Origin: UBA668 sp052034175
GTDB lineage: Bacteria; Actinomycetota; Acidimicrobiia; Acidimicrobiales; Ilumatobacteraceae
DNA: 24,501 nt
Direction: 5' to 3'
NCBI GenBank assembly: GCA_052034175.1
Contig: JBPOIX010000104.1
Span: forward strand, 1 to 24,501
The notes under the pieces are model-generated. The model had not been told where the DNA came from, did not search any database, and was given only the letters and a program-made list of their open reading frames with translations. How positions within the stretch are numbered: position 1 is the first letter of the stretch; every line of letters starts with the position of its first letter. Position numbers and translations under genes: made by a program. Positions 1 through 8,508 of the stretch are shown here, in pieces.

Positions 1-96
1 CACCCGCTTTACGTAAACGCTGTCGGGGTTCGCGTACCGCCTGACCAGGGCCTTCTTGTCGACAGCCTTTACGTAAAGCCGTGGTGGCCGGGGGCG
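1..96. repeat. Edge region with two TTTACGTAAA palindromes
   Basis: The 10-bp palindrome TTTACGTAAA occurs twice, at 8-17 and 68-77, exactly 60 bp apart. The second copy extends to a 12-bp palindrome (67-78). No complete gene fits here. On the minus strand, the frame that follows the TAG stop of the polyprenyl synthase stays open to the window edge and reads YVKAV and later YVKRV at the two palindromes, but it has no start codon before the edge. Plus-strand frames stop at 14-16 and 42-44, so the tail of a convergent gene is also possible. The sites could be operators or two units of a 60-bp tandem repeat; the sequence to the left would decide. Confidence 0.4.
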
Positions 97-1161
97 CTAG
101 ACCTGGCGGCGGGAGACGTAGGCGGCCAGGGCCACCAGTTCGGTGCGGGCTTCAGCGGCCACCGGGGCCCGCTCGACCGCGGCGACGGCCTCCGCGGTGA
201 GGCGGGCGATGGTGGCCTCCAGGTCGGCCAGGGCGCCGGTGTCGACGATGACCTGCTGCACGCGTGCCACGTCCTCGTCGGTGAGGTCCTTGCCGCCGAC
301 CATCGCCAGCACCGCCGCCTGGGCCGCGGTGGCGGCCTCCACGGCGCGGGCCATCAGCGGGGTCGGCTTGCCCTCGCGCAGGTCGCCACCGACCGGCTTG
401 CCCGTGAGCGCCGGGTCGCCGAAGGCACCCATCACGTCGTCGCGCATCTGGAAGGCATCGCCGAGCGGCAGGCCGTAGGCGCTGAGCGCCGGCAGGAGCG
501 CCTGGGCGTGACCTGGCGCGGCCAGGACAGCGCCGAGATGCAGGGGGCGTTCGATGGTGTACTTGCCGCTCTTGTAGCGGCAGATGCGCTCGGCCTTGAG
601 ACGGGTACGGTCGTTGCGCACACTGCCCACGATGTCCAGCACCTGGCCGATGTTGAGCTCGATGCGCAGCTCGTTCCAGATCGTCCACGCCTCACGGTTG
701 GCTTCGGCCATCAAACGGTCCGACAGCACGAAGGCCAGGTCGCCGACCAGGATGGCCACCCCGTCCCCGAAACGGCGGGCTTCACCGGCCCACCCGTGGG
801 CGGCATGACGTTCGGCGAACACGGTGTGAGTGGTGGGCTGGCCTCGCCGGCTGGCGGCATCGTCCATCACGTCGTCGTGGAACAGGGCGAAGGCGTGCAT
901 CAGCTCGAACGCTGCGCCGGCGTCGGCCACGATCTGGTCCGCCGGGTCGCCACCCGCGGCGGCGTAGCCCCAATGGCAGAACGCGGGGCGCAGACGCTTG
1001 CCCCCGCCCAGCACCAGGCGGCCGATCTCGCGAATCGGGTCGGCAAGGTCGGCGTCGAACTCGCTCCAGCGTGCTTCCTCGGGTACCAGCGCCTCCGCCA
1101 GCCTGGCCTCGACACGTGCGGCAATGGCAGCGAGGGAGGCGGGAACTGGGGCCGAAGTCAC
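97..1161 (-). CDS. Polyprenyl diphosphate synthase (GGPP/FPP synthase type)
   Basis: Trans-isoprenyl diphosphate synthase that condenses isopentenyl diphosphate onto an allylic diphosphate, supplying precursors for quinones, carotenoids or lipid carriers. The 354-aa length is normal. Visible motifs are GGGKRLRP (52-59, substrate binding), the first aspartate-rich motif DDVMD (96-100) followed by RRGQPTTH, the KSGKYT region (198-202), and the second motif QMRDDVMGAFGD (238-249) followed by GKPVGGDLREGKPT. Phe91, five residues before the first Asp, is bulky, which in this family favours a short product (C15-C20); that is inference. The start is GTG at 1161, and a TAACCT box ends 6 nt upstream, so the mRNA is probably leaderless with its own promoter. 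Exact product length cannot be read from sequence. Confidence 0.93.
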   Translation of the reverse strand: MTSAPVPASLAAIAARVEARLAEALVPEEARWSEFDADLADPIREIGRLVLGGGKRLRPAFCHWGYAAAGGDPADQIVADAGAAFELMHAFALFHDDVMDDAASRRGQPTTHTVFAERHAAHGWAGEARRFGDGVAILVGDLAFVLSDRLMAEANREAWTIWNELRIELNIGQVLDIVGSVRNDRTRLKAERICRYKSGKYTIERPLHLGAVLAAPGHAQALLPALSAYGLPLGDAFQMRDDVMGAFGDPALTGKPVGGDLREGKPTPLMARAVEAATAAQAAVLAMVGGKDLTDEDVARVQQVIVDTGALADLEATIARLTAEAVAAVERAPVAAEARTELVALAAYVSRRQV

Positions 1162-1167
1162 GAGCGC

Positions 1168-1173
1168 AGGTTA
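1168..1173 (-). promoter_or_regulatory. Leaderless -10 box of the polyprenyl synthase gene
   Basis: TAACCT on the minus strand, 6 nt before the GTG start. It fits the TANNNT-N6-8-start pattern seen before many genes in this window. No good -35 is visible. Confidence 0.6.
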
Positions 1174-1257
1174 CGGTCCGCGCTCACCTATCAGGCACCG
1201 CCGGACCCAGCCCGCGGCACCGTACCTGCGAAGGTCGGCAGGGCTGACAGCCACCCC

Positions 1258-1836
1258 TCAGTCGAGGCAGGGCAGGACGGCAGCGAAGACGTCGCCCAGG
1301 GCAGGGTCGTCGCTGGCCGGGCCTTCGGACATCATCAACTGCAGCTGCTCGTCGCTGAGCCGGCCGAAGTTGCGGCGCAGGCATTCCTCGTCGGCGGTGG
1401 CCTCCTCCTCCATCACGTACTGGACGGCCTCCTCCACCACGGCCGGGTCGGCGGGGTTGGCCGCGGCCTCGCCGGGGGTGATGCACCCGTTCACTTCTTC
1501 TCCCAACGCCTCGCCGGCGGGGCTGAGGGCGGGCGTGGTGGCGTCGGGCGAGGTGTCCGGTGCAGAAGCCACGAGCAGGTCGAGGTCGGCATCGCTGAGC
1601 TGGCCGAGCAGGCCGGCGAGGCACGCCCGGTCGAGGGTGAAGCCGAACTCCGCGGCGTCACGTTCCATCGCCGCCACCACGACGTCGACCCGAGTGTCGG
1701 TGGCGGCCGAGGTGGCGGGAGCATCGTCCGACCCGCACGACACTGCGCCGGCCACGACCAGCAGGAGCCCGGTGGCACGAAGCGGACGGGACGAACGGAG
1801 TGCACGGAACGGACGGAACACGTGTGTGGAGGCCAT
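1258..1836 (-). CDS. Small secreted lipoprotein of unknown function
   Basis: A 192-aa protein with a lipoprotein signal: Arg-rich n-region, hydrophobic stretch GLLLVVAGAV (23-32), and lipobox VSC with lipid Cys34, so it should be anchored outside the membrane. The mature part is acidic and Ala/Asp-rich, with two related segments ending LLGQLSDADLDLL and FGRLSDEQLQLM. Each follows a cysteine (CLAGLL, CLRRNFG), and further Cys residues lie in NGCIT and LPCLD, so disulphides are likely. The two halves look like degenerate repeats of one helical unit. I chose ATG at 1836, preceded by GAGAG; an in-frame TTG at 1896 would only add an unlikely extension. The gene lies 80 nt after xseB and may be transcribed with it. 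I do not recognise the family. Confidence 0.75.
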   Translation of the reverse strand: MASTHVFRPFRALRSSRPLRATGLLLVVAGAVSCGSDDAPATSAATDTRVDVVVAAMERDAAEFGFTLDRACLAGLLGQLSDADLDLLVASAPDTSPDATTPALSPAGEALGEEVNGCITPGEAAANPADPAVVEEAVQYVMEEEATADEECLRRNFGRLSDEQLQLMMSEGPASDDPALGDVFAAVLPCLD

Positions 1837-1916
1837 GACTCTCAAGAGTCGCCGGGTACCGACCCTGATACGCGCTGCCCGCGGCGCTGGCAGCAACTCA
1901 GCCCGGCAGCGGCGGG

Positions 1917-2177
1917 TCAGTCGGTGTCGCCGAGGTCGGCGACGACCTGCTCGATCTGCATCCGGGCATTGCCGATGCGGTCGCGGCAGAAGGCGATCAG
2001 GACTGCCGCCCGCTGCACGTTGGCGGCCAGCACGTCGACGTCCACGTCGCTGCGTTCGAGTTGGGCGAGGATGCCGTCGAGTTCGGCGAGCGCCTCGGAA
2101 TAGCCGGCGGGCGGTTCACCGGGCGACGTGCCGGCCTCGCCATCGCGGGCCGTGTGCGGGTCGGGCTTGGGGTTCAC
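1917..2177 (-). CDS. xseB: Exodeoxyribonuclease VII small subunit
   Basis: An 86-aa protein whose core GYSEALAELDGILAQLE (25-41), followed by a second amphipathic helix, matches XseB. In exonuclease VII several XseB chains bind the long coiled-coil region of XseA; the complex degrades single-stranded DNA to short oligonucleotides from both ends. The start is GTG at 2177, which overlaps the TGA stop of xseA in a GTGA arrangement, implying translational coupling. The N-terminal 20 or so residues are a Pro/Gly-rich extension of no clear role. The reading frame is open far upstream, but that part only shadows xseA. Confidence 0.9.
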   Translation of the reverse strand: MNPKPDPHTARDGEAGTSPGEPPAGYSEALAELDGILAQLERSDVDVDVLAANVQRAAVLIAFCRDRIGNARMQIEQVVADLGDTD

Positions 2178-3523
2178 GGGGTGGTCTCCTCCACACGGCT
2201 GCGTGCCGTGCCATCGGCAAAGGTGGTGACGATCAGGTCGCCGGGCTGTACATCGAGGCTGCTGCGCACGGTGCGCCCATCGGCGGTGCGGGTGATGCTC
2301 CAGCCGCGGGCCATGGTGGTGGCGGGGTCCAGAAGGCGGACCCGCTCGGCAACGGCATCGAGGTGGCGCACCTCGGGCTCCAGGCGGAGGGGCACACGGC
2401 GCACTGCGGTCGCCGCCAGCGCCACCCGGGCGTCGGCGCGCTCCAGGGTGCGGGCGGCCCCGGCGTGCACCCGGTGCGCCCGGTGCGCCAGGCGTTCGTC
2501 GCTGCGCTCGACCGCGGCGCCGACACGATGGCGGATGCCGAGTGCCACCTCGGCGACCTCCGCCTGGGCCGCAGCCAGCGAGGCGTCGGCCCGGCGGGTG
2601 ATCGCCGCCCAGGCCTGCTCGGTGCGCTGCTGAAACGCCTGCACCCGTTCCACCAACGCAGCGGCGCAGGCCGTCGGGGTCTTCAACGCCGCGTGCGCCA
2701 CCTCGTCGGCCACGCTGCGGTCGATCTCGTGGCCGAGGCCCGTGAACACCGGCACCGTCGCGGTGGCGATGGCCGTGGCAATCGCCTCGTGGTCGAAGGT
2801 GGCGAGTTCGGTGCGGCTGCCTCCGCCGCGGATGACGACCACGGCATCGAGGTCCCGCGCGCGGCCAAGGGTACGCACCGCGCCCGTGACCTCGGTGACC
2901 GCCCACTCCCCCTGCACCCGCACATCACAGACGCGCAGCTGGAACGCCACGCCGCTGCGCTCGAGTTCGTGCGCAAAGTCCGCCCAGGCCGCGCTGGCGA
3001 GGCTTGCCACCACACCCACCCGCAGCGGCGCCAACGACAGCAGCACCCGCTTGTTGCGGTCGTACAGGCCGCCGGCCACCAGGCGGCGCACGACGTCGTC
3101 GCGCTGGAGGGCCAACTCGCCGAGCGTGAACCGCGTGTCGATGCCGTCCATCGTGAGGCCGAGGCGTCCGAACGGGGCGTAGAAGTCCAGCCGGCCGTGG
3201 ATGCGCACCTTGAGCCCGTTGCCGAGGCGCAGCTTGGCCTTCTGCAGCAGAGGACGGAACCGCATGCGGTTGTTGGCGAAGAACTGCACGTTGAGGGTGG
3301 CCTTGCCGCCGTCGCCGTCCTCCACCAGCTGGAAGTAGGCGTGGCCACCGCGCTCGTTCCAGCCTTGGATCTCGCCGCGCACCCACACGCCGTCGTCGAA
3401 GCGGCGGGCCAGCGCACCGTTGATGGCCTCCGCCAGCTCGCTGACGCTGAACGTCGGCGAACCCTGATCGTCGAGGTCCAGGTCGCCGCCGTCGTCGCCG
3501 AAGTCGAACCCCGGCTGGCTCAT
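2174..3523 (-). CDS. xseA: Exodeoxyribonuclease VII large subunit
   Basis: A 449-aa catalytic subunit of exonuclease VII. The N-terminal OB-fold (about 22-130) includes FSVSEL, GVWVRGEIQGWN and the HGRLDFYAPFG turn. The catalytic core carries the family motifs VVVIRGGGSRTELATFD (about 228-244) and FTGLGHEIDRSVADEVA (260-276), followed by the KTPTACAAALVE segment that opens the long helical region where XseB binds. The acidic 20-residue N-terminal tail (GDDGGDLDLDDQ) is an addition to the usual start. The ATG at 3523 overlaps the TGA of the upstream acetyltransferase gene (ATGA), and the stop overlaps xseB, so the three genes form one coupled operon. The role in repair of single-stranded ends is known for the family. 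Confidence 0.95.
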   Translation of the reverse strand: MSQPGFDFGDDGGDLDLDDQGSPTFSVSELAEAINGALARRFDDGVWVRGEIQGWNERGGHAYFQLVEDGDGGKATLNVQFFANNRMRFRPLLQKAKLRLGNGLKVRIHGRLDFYAPFGRLGLTMDGIDTRFTLGELALQRDDVVRRLVAGGLYDRNKRVLLSLAPLRVGVVASLASAAWADFAHELERSGVAFQLRVCDVRVQGEWAVTEVTGAVRTLGRARDLDAVVVIRGGGSRTELATFDHEAIATAIATATVPVFTGLGHEIDRSVADEVAHAALKTPTACAAALVERVQAFQQRTEQAWAAITRRADASLAAAQAEVAEVALGIRHRVGAAVERSDERLAHRAHRVHAGAARTLERADARVALAATAVRRVPLRLEPEVRHLDAVAERVRLLDPATTMARGWSITRTADGRTVRSSLDVQPGDLIVTTFADGTARSRVEETTP

Positions 3524-4155
3524 GCGGGCCACCACAACCGGAAGGCTCGCGGCCCGGGAGGAAGTGCTTCCCCCTGGCCCTCCGGCTGCAGGGTGAAGCC
3601 GCCGATCTCCGTGCCGCCCATCGAGTGGTAGAAGGCCAGGTTCCGCGGGTTGGTGCTCTCGAGGTACACCGGCAGGCCCGCCGCTGCCGCCCGCGCCAGA
3701 CCATGCCCGAGGAGCACTCGCCCCAGGCCCTGACCCTGGGCGGACGGGTGGACCGCGAGGAACTGCAGGTAGTGGAACGGCGGCTCGGGCTTGTTGGTGG
3801 CGAATGCCCCGAGGGCGCCACCGCGTTGCATCGTCAGCTCCGGCCCGATGACGGCCACCAGGAGCCCACCAACGGACGGGGCCGCGGGGAAGGGCATGTC
3901 GTCGCCGCCCAGCCGCCACAGCGCGGCGCCGACGATCTTGCCGTCCGCGCCGCGCACCACATCCACGGTGCCGCCGAGGGCGAAGGCCTCCACGAACAGG
4001 CCGATCCAGGCGGCTGTGGCGTCGGCCCGGCCGGCAGGTTCGTGGAACAGCCACTCGAACATCGGGTCGGTGGCGAAGGCCGCACCGACGACTTCCCGCA
4101 CCCGCTGCACCTCGGCGAGGGACGGGGTGAGCGTGACGGCGACCGGCTCGGACAT
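3520..4155 (-). CDS. GNAT-family N-acetyltransferase
   Basis: A 211-aa single-domain acetyltransferase. The acetyl-CoA binding motif A is clear: FLAVHPSAQGQGLGRVLL (132-149), with the Q/R-x-x-G-x-G signature as AQGQGLG. It is followed by motif B, PVYLESTNPRNLAFYHSMGG (162-181), where Asn and Tyr positions are typical. The N-terminal part (FATDPMFEWLF) resembles GNAT enzymes that act on small molecules, but the substrate cannot be told. The start is ATG at 4155, with TAGCCT 7 nt upstream, so the operon GNAT-xseA-xseB probably begins with a leaderless message. Why an acetyltransferase leads a DNA-repair operon is unclear. Confidence 0.88.
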   Translation of the reverse strand: MSEPVAVTLTPSLAEVQRVREVVGAAFATDPMFEWLFHEPAGRADATAAWIGLFVEAFALGGTVDVVRGADGKIVGAALWRLGGDDMPFPAAPSVGGLLVAVIGPELTMQRGGALGAFATNKPEPPFHYLQFLAVHPSAQGQGLGRVLLGHGLARAAAAGLPVYLESTNPRNLAFYHSMGGTEIGGFTLQPEGQGEALPPGPRAFRLWWPA

Positions 4156-4162
4156 GAACGGG

Positions 4163-4168
4163 AGGCTA
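4163..4168 (-). promoter_or_regulatory. Leaderless -10 box of the GNAT-xseA-xseB operon
   Basis: TAGCCT on the minus strand, 7 nt before the ATG at 4155. No Shine-Dalgarno site is visible. Confidence 0.6.
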
Positions 4169-4313
4169 GTGGCGCGACAGCGACCCCCGCCGGGCCCCAC
4201 CCGAAGCATCAGCCGGCGGCCGCCGAACAGCCGGCCGAGACGCGAAAACTGCCAGGAGCCCCTGGGCGGCGGGCTCGTGCAGGGTGACGATGATCCCACC
4301 GGAGGAGACCGCC

Positions 4314-5240
4314 ATGACCTCATTGCACCGCACCCGCTGGTTCCACCCCTCGACCGCCCGCCTCTACGCCGCGGCATCCATCGCTGCGCTCGGCCTGCTC
4401 GCTCCGGCGTGCAGTACCTCGAGCCCAGGCGCCGGCGAGGCACCCGTCACCAACGACACCACCGCGCCCTCCACCACCGTCGCCGCCTCCACCACAGCGC
4501 CCGCCACCTCGCCCTCCACCACGGTCACCCCACCGTCGACGGCCCCGCCCACCGCACCGCCGACGGCGCCACCCGCCACCACCGCCCCTGCCGGGGTGTG
4601 CGACGACGCCACCCCAAGTGGCAGCGCCGTCGAGGTCAACGTCGTGAACGGCGACTGGAACGACGACGGCACGACCGACAGTGCGCTGTCCTGGGCCGAG
4701 GTGGGCGGCGGAGGGCCCTCATGGTTCATCCGCATCCAGGTGGCCGGCGGCACGAACTCGGTGGTGGCACTGGGCGACGTCGGCGCCGGCTTTGCCGCGG
4801 TGCTCGGCCCCGTCGATGTGGACTACTCGATCGGGGCGCCTCCCGGTGAGGTGCGCGACGAACTGTTGGCCATCGTCGGTAGCAACGCTGCCGGCTTCAA
4901 CCTCGGGGTGTTCGCCATCGATGATGACGGGTGCGCCTTCCAGTTCGACAACGACGGCGGCGACCCCTACATCATCCCGGTGCACATGGCCGCGGCGACG
5001 ATGAGCGGCATGGGCTGCGACGGCGGGATGGGCACCCACTTCATCACCCGCATGGAGGCCAGCACCGCAGACGGCACCAACTGGGACACCACCGACACCT
5101 GGATCGAGCGCGCGGACATGAACTCCCTGCGCGACGGGATGGAGATCACCGACACGCTCGTGACCGGCGACCCGGAGCTCGACGCCTACGGGCAGGCGCA
5201 GTGCGGCACGATGTTCATCGGCCCGGGCGGCCTGTACTGA
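4314..5240 (+). CDS. Secreted lipoprotein with Thr/Pro linker and Asp-rich EF-like motif
   Basis: A 308-aa exported lipoprotein: signal sequence with lipobox LAPAC (lipid Cys33), then a long Thr/Pro/Ala/Ser linker (about 40-95) that probably spans the cell wall, then a folded domain. The domain opens with VNGDWNDDGTTDSALSW, whose D-x-N-x-D-G-x-x-D pattern is a calcium-binding loop like those in FG-GAP/VCBS repeats. It later contains DDDGCAFQFDNDGGD and Cys pairs that may form disulphides. I chose ATG at 4314 because GGAGGAG (4301-4307) sits 6 nt upstream; an in-frame ATG at 4284 has no ribosome site. The gene diverges from the GNAT operon and converges on rmuC. No specific function can be assigned. 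Confidence 0.85.
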   Translation: MTSLHRTRWFHPSTARLYAAASIAALGLLAPACSTSSPGAGEAPVTNDTTAPSTTVAASTTAPATSPSTTVTPPSTAPPTAPPTAPPATTAPAGVCDDATPSGSAVEVNVVNGDWNDDGTTDSALSWAEVGGGGPSWFIRIQVAGGTNSVVALGDVGAGFAAVLGPVDVDYSIGAPPGEVRDELLAIVGSNAAGFNLGVFAIDDDGCAFQFDNDGGDPYIIPVHMAAATMSGMGCDGGMGTHFITRMEASTADGTNWDTTDTWIERADMNSLRDGMEITDTLVTGDPELDAYGQAQCGTMFIGPGGLY

Positions 5241-5278
5241 CAGGGTCGCGCCGAGGCCGTGGCGCAGGCCGTTGCGCG

Positions 5279-5295
5279 GGCCGCTGCGTGCGGCC
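5279..5295. terminator. Possible bidirectional terminator hairpin
   Basis: GGCCGC and GCGGCC flank a TGCGT loop, between the convergent ends of the lipoprotein gene and rmuC. There is no T-run, so this is a weak call. Confidence 0.35.
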
Positions 5296-5300
5296 GGAGC

Positions 5301-6554
5301 TCAGGCGCCCAGCTCGCGGACGTTGTCCCAGTCCGGGAGCTCATCCACCTCGAACAGCTGGCCATCCACCGGCAGCGCCTGCTTGCGCCGCAGGTCGTCG
5401 ATGGCGATCAGCGGCCGCTCCAGAGCCCGACGGCGGGTGGTGGCCAGCTCGTCGAAGCTGCGGGCCACGGTGTCGAACTGACGCTTCACCTTGTCCACCG
5501 ATTCCGTGTACTTGCCCCACTGCTGGCTGAACTTGCCGAGCAGGCCGAGGATCTCCTGGCTGGTCTGCTCGATCATGAAGTTGTCGAACGCCTGGCGGAT
5601 GACGCCGAGGAAGGCGAAGAGGGTGAGCGGCGAGCAGATGACCACGTGCTGGCGCATTGCGTCCTCCACCAGGTCACGATCCGCGTCGTGGATGAACGCC
5701 GCCAGGCTCTCGTTGGGCACGAACAGCAGCACGTTGTCCACCGCCGGGCGGTCGTCGGCCACGGCGTACTCCCGCTTGGCCAGCTCGCGCACCCTGGCCC
5801 GCACGTCGCGCACGAAGGCAGCCCGGTGGGCGGCCTTCTCCGCCTCCGTGCCCGCATCCAGGTACTTCAGGTAGGCGGCCATGGGGAACTTGACGTCCAT
5901 GAACAGCACATGCCCCTTGGGCAGCAGGAACGTGAAGTCCGGGATGCCGGTACCGGCGCCCGACACGGCCGTGCGCTTCACATAGTTCACCTGCTCGTGC
6001 ATGCCGGCCAGGCGCAACACGTCCTCCGCCATCCGCTCGCCCCACTGGCCGCGAGCGTTGGACGACGCCAGCGCCTCCCGCAAGCTGTTCGCCGTGCCCG
6101 CAAGGCTTTGGGTGATCTCGGCATGGGCCTGGAGGCTGTGATCCACCACCGCCAGCTTCTCGCTGGTGGCTTGCCCCAGTTGCTGCACGAGCAGCTGCAG
6201 GCGATGCAGATCCGCCTGCACGCCCGCCTGCACCTCCCCCAACTTGACGTCGATGAGCTGCTGGCGGCCGGCCAGCGTGGCATCGGCAGCCTGGGTGGTG
6301 GCACCAAGTTGGGCCTGCACGAGGGTGAGCGCGTGCTCCATGGCCGCCTGCACCGCCATGTCGCGCTCCCGCGCGGCGTGCTGGTTGGCCTGGGCGACCG
6401 CCGCGGCCACGGCCTGCTGCACCACTTCCTGGGGCACGGTGGCAGGGGGCTCCACCGTGATGACCGGGGCAGGGGCGGGGACGCGCCGGGTGCCGAGCAG
6501 CCAAGCGGCGGCTGCAACGGCCGCGACGAGGAGAACGACGAGAACGACTTCCAT
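5301..6554 (-). CDS. rmuC: DNA recombination protein RmuC
   Basis: A 417-aa RmuC-family protein. An N-terminal membrane helix (about 2-20) is followed by a Gln/Ala-rich coiled coil (about 40-160) and the RmuC domain from GQWGE (169-173) to about 390. The domain contains PDFTFLLPKGHVLFMDVKFP (205-224), with the Asp...Asp-x-Lys arrangement of the restriction-endonuclease-like fold to which RmuC has been linked. E. coli RmuC limits recombination at short inverted repeats; the biochemical activity is poorly known. I chose ATG at 6554, since GCGAGG lies 9 nt upstream; the ATG at 6563 (MNCM) is the alternative. The gene follows the ABC transporter on the same strand with an 85-nt gap, so cotranscription is possible. 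Confidence 0.92.
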   Translation of the reverse strand: MEVVLVVLLVAAVAAAAWLLGTRRVPAPAPVITVEPPATVPQEVVQQAVAAAVAQANQHAARERDMAVQAAMEHALTLVQAQLGATTQAADATLAGRQQLIDVKLGEVQAGVQADLHRLQLLVQQLGQATSEKLAVVDHSLQAHAEITQSLAGTANSLREALASSNARGQWGERMAEDVLRLAGMHEQVNYVKRTAVSGAGTGIPDFTFLLPKGHVLFMDVKFPMAAYLKYLDAGTEAEKAAHRAAFVRDVRARVRELAKREYAVADDRPAVDNVLLFVPNESLAAFIHDADRDLVEDAMRQHVVICSPLTLFAFLGVIRQAFDNFMIEQTSQEILGLLGKFSQQWGKYTESVDKVKRQFDTVARSFDELATTRRRALERPLIAIDDLRRKQALPVDGQLFEVDELPDWDNVRELGA

Positions 6555-6639
6555 GCAGTTCATCCTCGCGAAGGGGTGTGACAGAGAAGCGGATGGGGCT
6601 GGCCGACGGCCGCCCGGACGCTCCTGGCCGGAGCCGGCC

Positions 6640-8502
6640 TCAGGCGAGGGCGGGGGTTTCCCCGGCGCGCACCTGGGCGGCGTACACCCCGTCCAGCGCC
6701 AGCAGTTCGTCGTGCGAGCCCTGCTCCACGATGCGGCCGTCGTCGAGCACGACGATGCGGTCGGCATCACGGATCGTGGACAGGCGGTGGGCGATCACCA
6801 GGGCGGTCCGCCCGGCCATCGCATCGTCGAGCGCGGCCTGCACCGCGGCCTCGTTCTCGTTGTCCAGATGGCTCGTGGCCTCGTCGAGGATCATCACCGC
6901 CGGGTTCTTCAGCAGGAGGCGGGCGATCGACAGGCGCTGCTTCTCGCCACCGCTGAGGCGGTAGCCGCGCTCGCCGACCATGGTGTCGTAGCCGTCGGGC
7001 AGGGCGCGGACGACGTCGAGGATCCGCGCCCCCGCGCACGCCGCATCGAGTTCGGCATCGGTGGCGCCGGGCCGGGCGTAGCGCAGGTTGGCGCCGATCG
7101 TGTCGTGGAACAGGTGCGGGTCCTGGCTGACCACCCCGATGGCCTCCCGCAGGGAGTGCTGGGTGAGGTCGCGCACGTCGCGCCCGTCCACCACCACTGC
7201 CCCGCCTGTCACGTCGTACAGCCGGGGGATGAGCGACGACAGCGTCGACTTGCCCGAGCCGGAGGCACCGACCAACGCAACCGTCTCGCCCGGGGCGACG
7301 TCCAGCGAGACGCCCTGCAGCACGTCCCGATCCGGGTCCGCGCCCACCAGCGCCGAGGGCGCTTCCAGCGAGCGGACCGTGACCTCCGCCGCGGCCGGGT
7401 AGCGGAACCACACGTCGCGGAATTCGATCCGACCCTGGGGTGCCACCAGGTCCACCGCGCCCGGCTTGTCCACGATCGGTTCGGGGGCATCGAGCACCTC
7501 GAACACGCGCTCGAAGCTGACCATCGCCGTCATCAGGTCCACCCGCGCGTTGGTGAGGCCGGTGAGCGGTTGGTACACCCGGGTGACCAGCGCGGCCAGT
7601 GCCACCAGCGTGCCGGGGGAGATGTCGCCGTTGACCACCAGGTGGGCGCCCACGCCGTAGATGGCTGCGGCGCCGAGCGCGCCCACCAGGCCGAGCGCCA
7701 CGAAGAACACGCGCCCGTACAACGCCTGGCGGATGCCCGCGTCGCGCACCTTCGCTGCCCGCTGGGAGAACAGCGACACTTCGTCGCCCTGGCGGCCGAA
7801 CAGCTTCACGAGCATCGCCCCGGCGACGTTGAAGCGTTCCGTCATCTGCGCGTTCATCTCGGCGTTGGTGGCCATCTGCTCGCGGGAGATGACCTGCAGC
7901 CGGCGCCCGACGCGCTTGGCCGGGACGATGAAGATCGGCAGCACCACGAGCGCCAGGAGCGTGAGGCGCCACTCCAGCGCCGCCATCGCGGCCAGCGTGG
8001 TGACGAGCACGACGACGTTGCTGACGACCGAACCGAGGGTGCTGGTGACCGCGTTCTGCGCGCCGACGACGTCGTTGTTCAAGCGGCTGGTGAGCGCACC
8101 GGTCTGGGTGCGGGTGAAGAACGCCACGGGCAGCCGCTGCACCTTGGCGAACAAGGCCACGCGCAGGTCGTAGATCAGGCCCTCACCGATGTGCGAGCTG
8201 CACCACCGTTGGACGATGGCCAGGCCGGCATCCGCCAGGGCGGCCACCACCACGATCGCCGCCAGCCACGAGATGGCGCCGCGGTCGCCTGCGGGAATGG
8301 CGTCGTCGATGATGCGCCGGAAGGCGAACGGCGCCACCAGTTCCACGGCGGCGGCCAGCACGATGGCCGACAGGAACACGATGATCGTGCGCCGATACGG
8401 CCGGGCGAAACGCCACGCCCTGCGCAGCGAGCGGCCTTGCAGCTTGCGCCCCTTCACCGCCTCGGCATCGCCGGGCATCATCATGTGGGGTCCCATCCGC
8501 AT
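6640..8502 (-). CDS. ABC exporter half-transporter (permease fused to ATPase)
   Basis: A 620-aa type IV exporter of the MsbA/LmrA kind, with six membrane helices (about 38-335) fused to a nucleotide-binding domain. The ATPase motifs are intact: Walker A GASGSGKST (412-420), Q-loop Gln460 in VVSQDPHLFHDTI, signature LSGGEKQR (516-523), Walker B VMILDE (536-541) and switch His572 in IAHRLST. It should work as a homodimer; the substrate (lipid, drug or peptide) cannot be inferred. The region around 378-395 (SLEAPSALVGADPDRDVLQ) is a small insertion just before the domain's first strand. The start is ATG at 8502, and TATCCT ends 6 nt upstream, giving a leaderless start; ATG at 8496 is an alternative. 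It diverges from the peptidase-like lipoprotein gene. Confidence 0.94.
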   Translation of the reverse strand: MRMGPHMMMPGDAEAVKGRKLQGRSLRRAWRFARPYRRTIIVFLSAIVLAAAVELVAPFAFRRIIDDAIPAGDRGAISWLAAIVVVAALADAGLAIVQRWCSSHIGEGLIYDLRVALFAKVQRLPVAFFTRTQTGALTSRLNNDVVGAQNAVTSTLGSVVSNVVVLVTTLAAMAALEWRLTLLALVVLPIFIVPAKRVGRRLQVISREQMATNAEMNAQMTERFNVAGAMLVKLFGRQGDEVSLFSQRAAKVRDAGIRQALYGRVFFVALGLVGALGAAAIYGVGAHLVVNGDISPGTLVALAALVTRVYQPLTGLTNARVDLMTAMVSFERVFEVLDAPEPIVDKPGAVDLVAPQGRIEFRDVWFRYPAAAEVTVRSLEAPSALVGADPDRDVLQGVSLDVAPGETVALVGASGSGKSTLSSLIPRLYDVTGGAVVVDGRDVRDLTQHSLREAIGVVSQDPHLFHDTIGANLRYARPGATDAELDAACAGARILDVVRALPDGYDTMVGERGYRLSGGEKQRLSIARLLLKNPAVMILDEATSHLDNENEAAVQAALDDAMAGRTALVIAHRLSTIRDADRIVVLDDGRIVEQGSHDELLALDGVYAAQVRAGETPALA

Positions 8503-8508
8503 GGGGTG

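Noticed and set aside
1837..1850. GACTCT-CA-AGAGTC dyad, sharing CTCTCAAGAGT with 21924-21934 upstream of the Rrf2 gene
   Set aside because: The first copy abuts a start codon and contains its ribosome site; two matches of 11 bp are too few to claim a regulon.
508..3631. Long open frames on the plus strand opposite the polyprenyl synthase, xseA and xseB genes (508-2103, 998-3631)
   Set aside because: They are antisense shadows caused by high GC; the minus-strand frames carry conserved motifs and these do not.
6626..6639. GGCCGGAGCCGGCC palindrome after the ABC exporter gene as a terminator
   Set aside because: The usable stem is only 5 bp and similar GC palindromes are frequent here.
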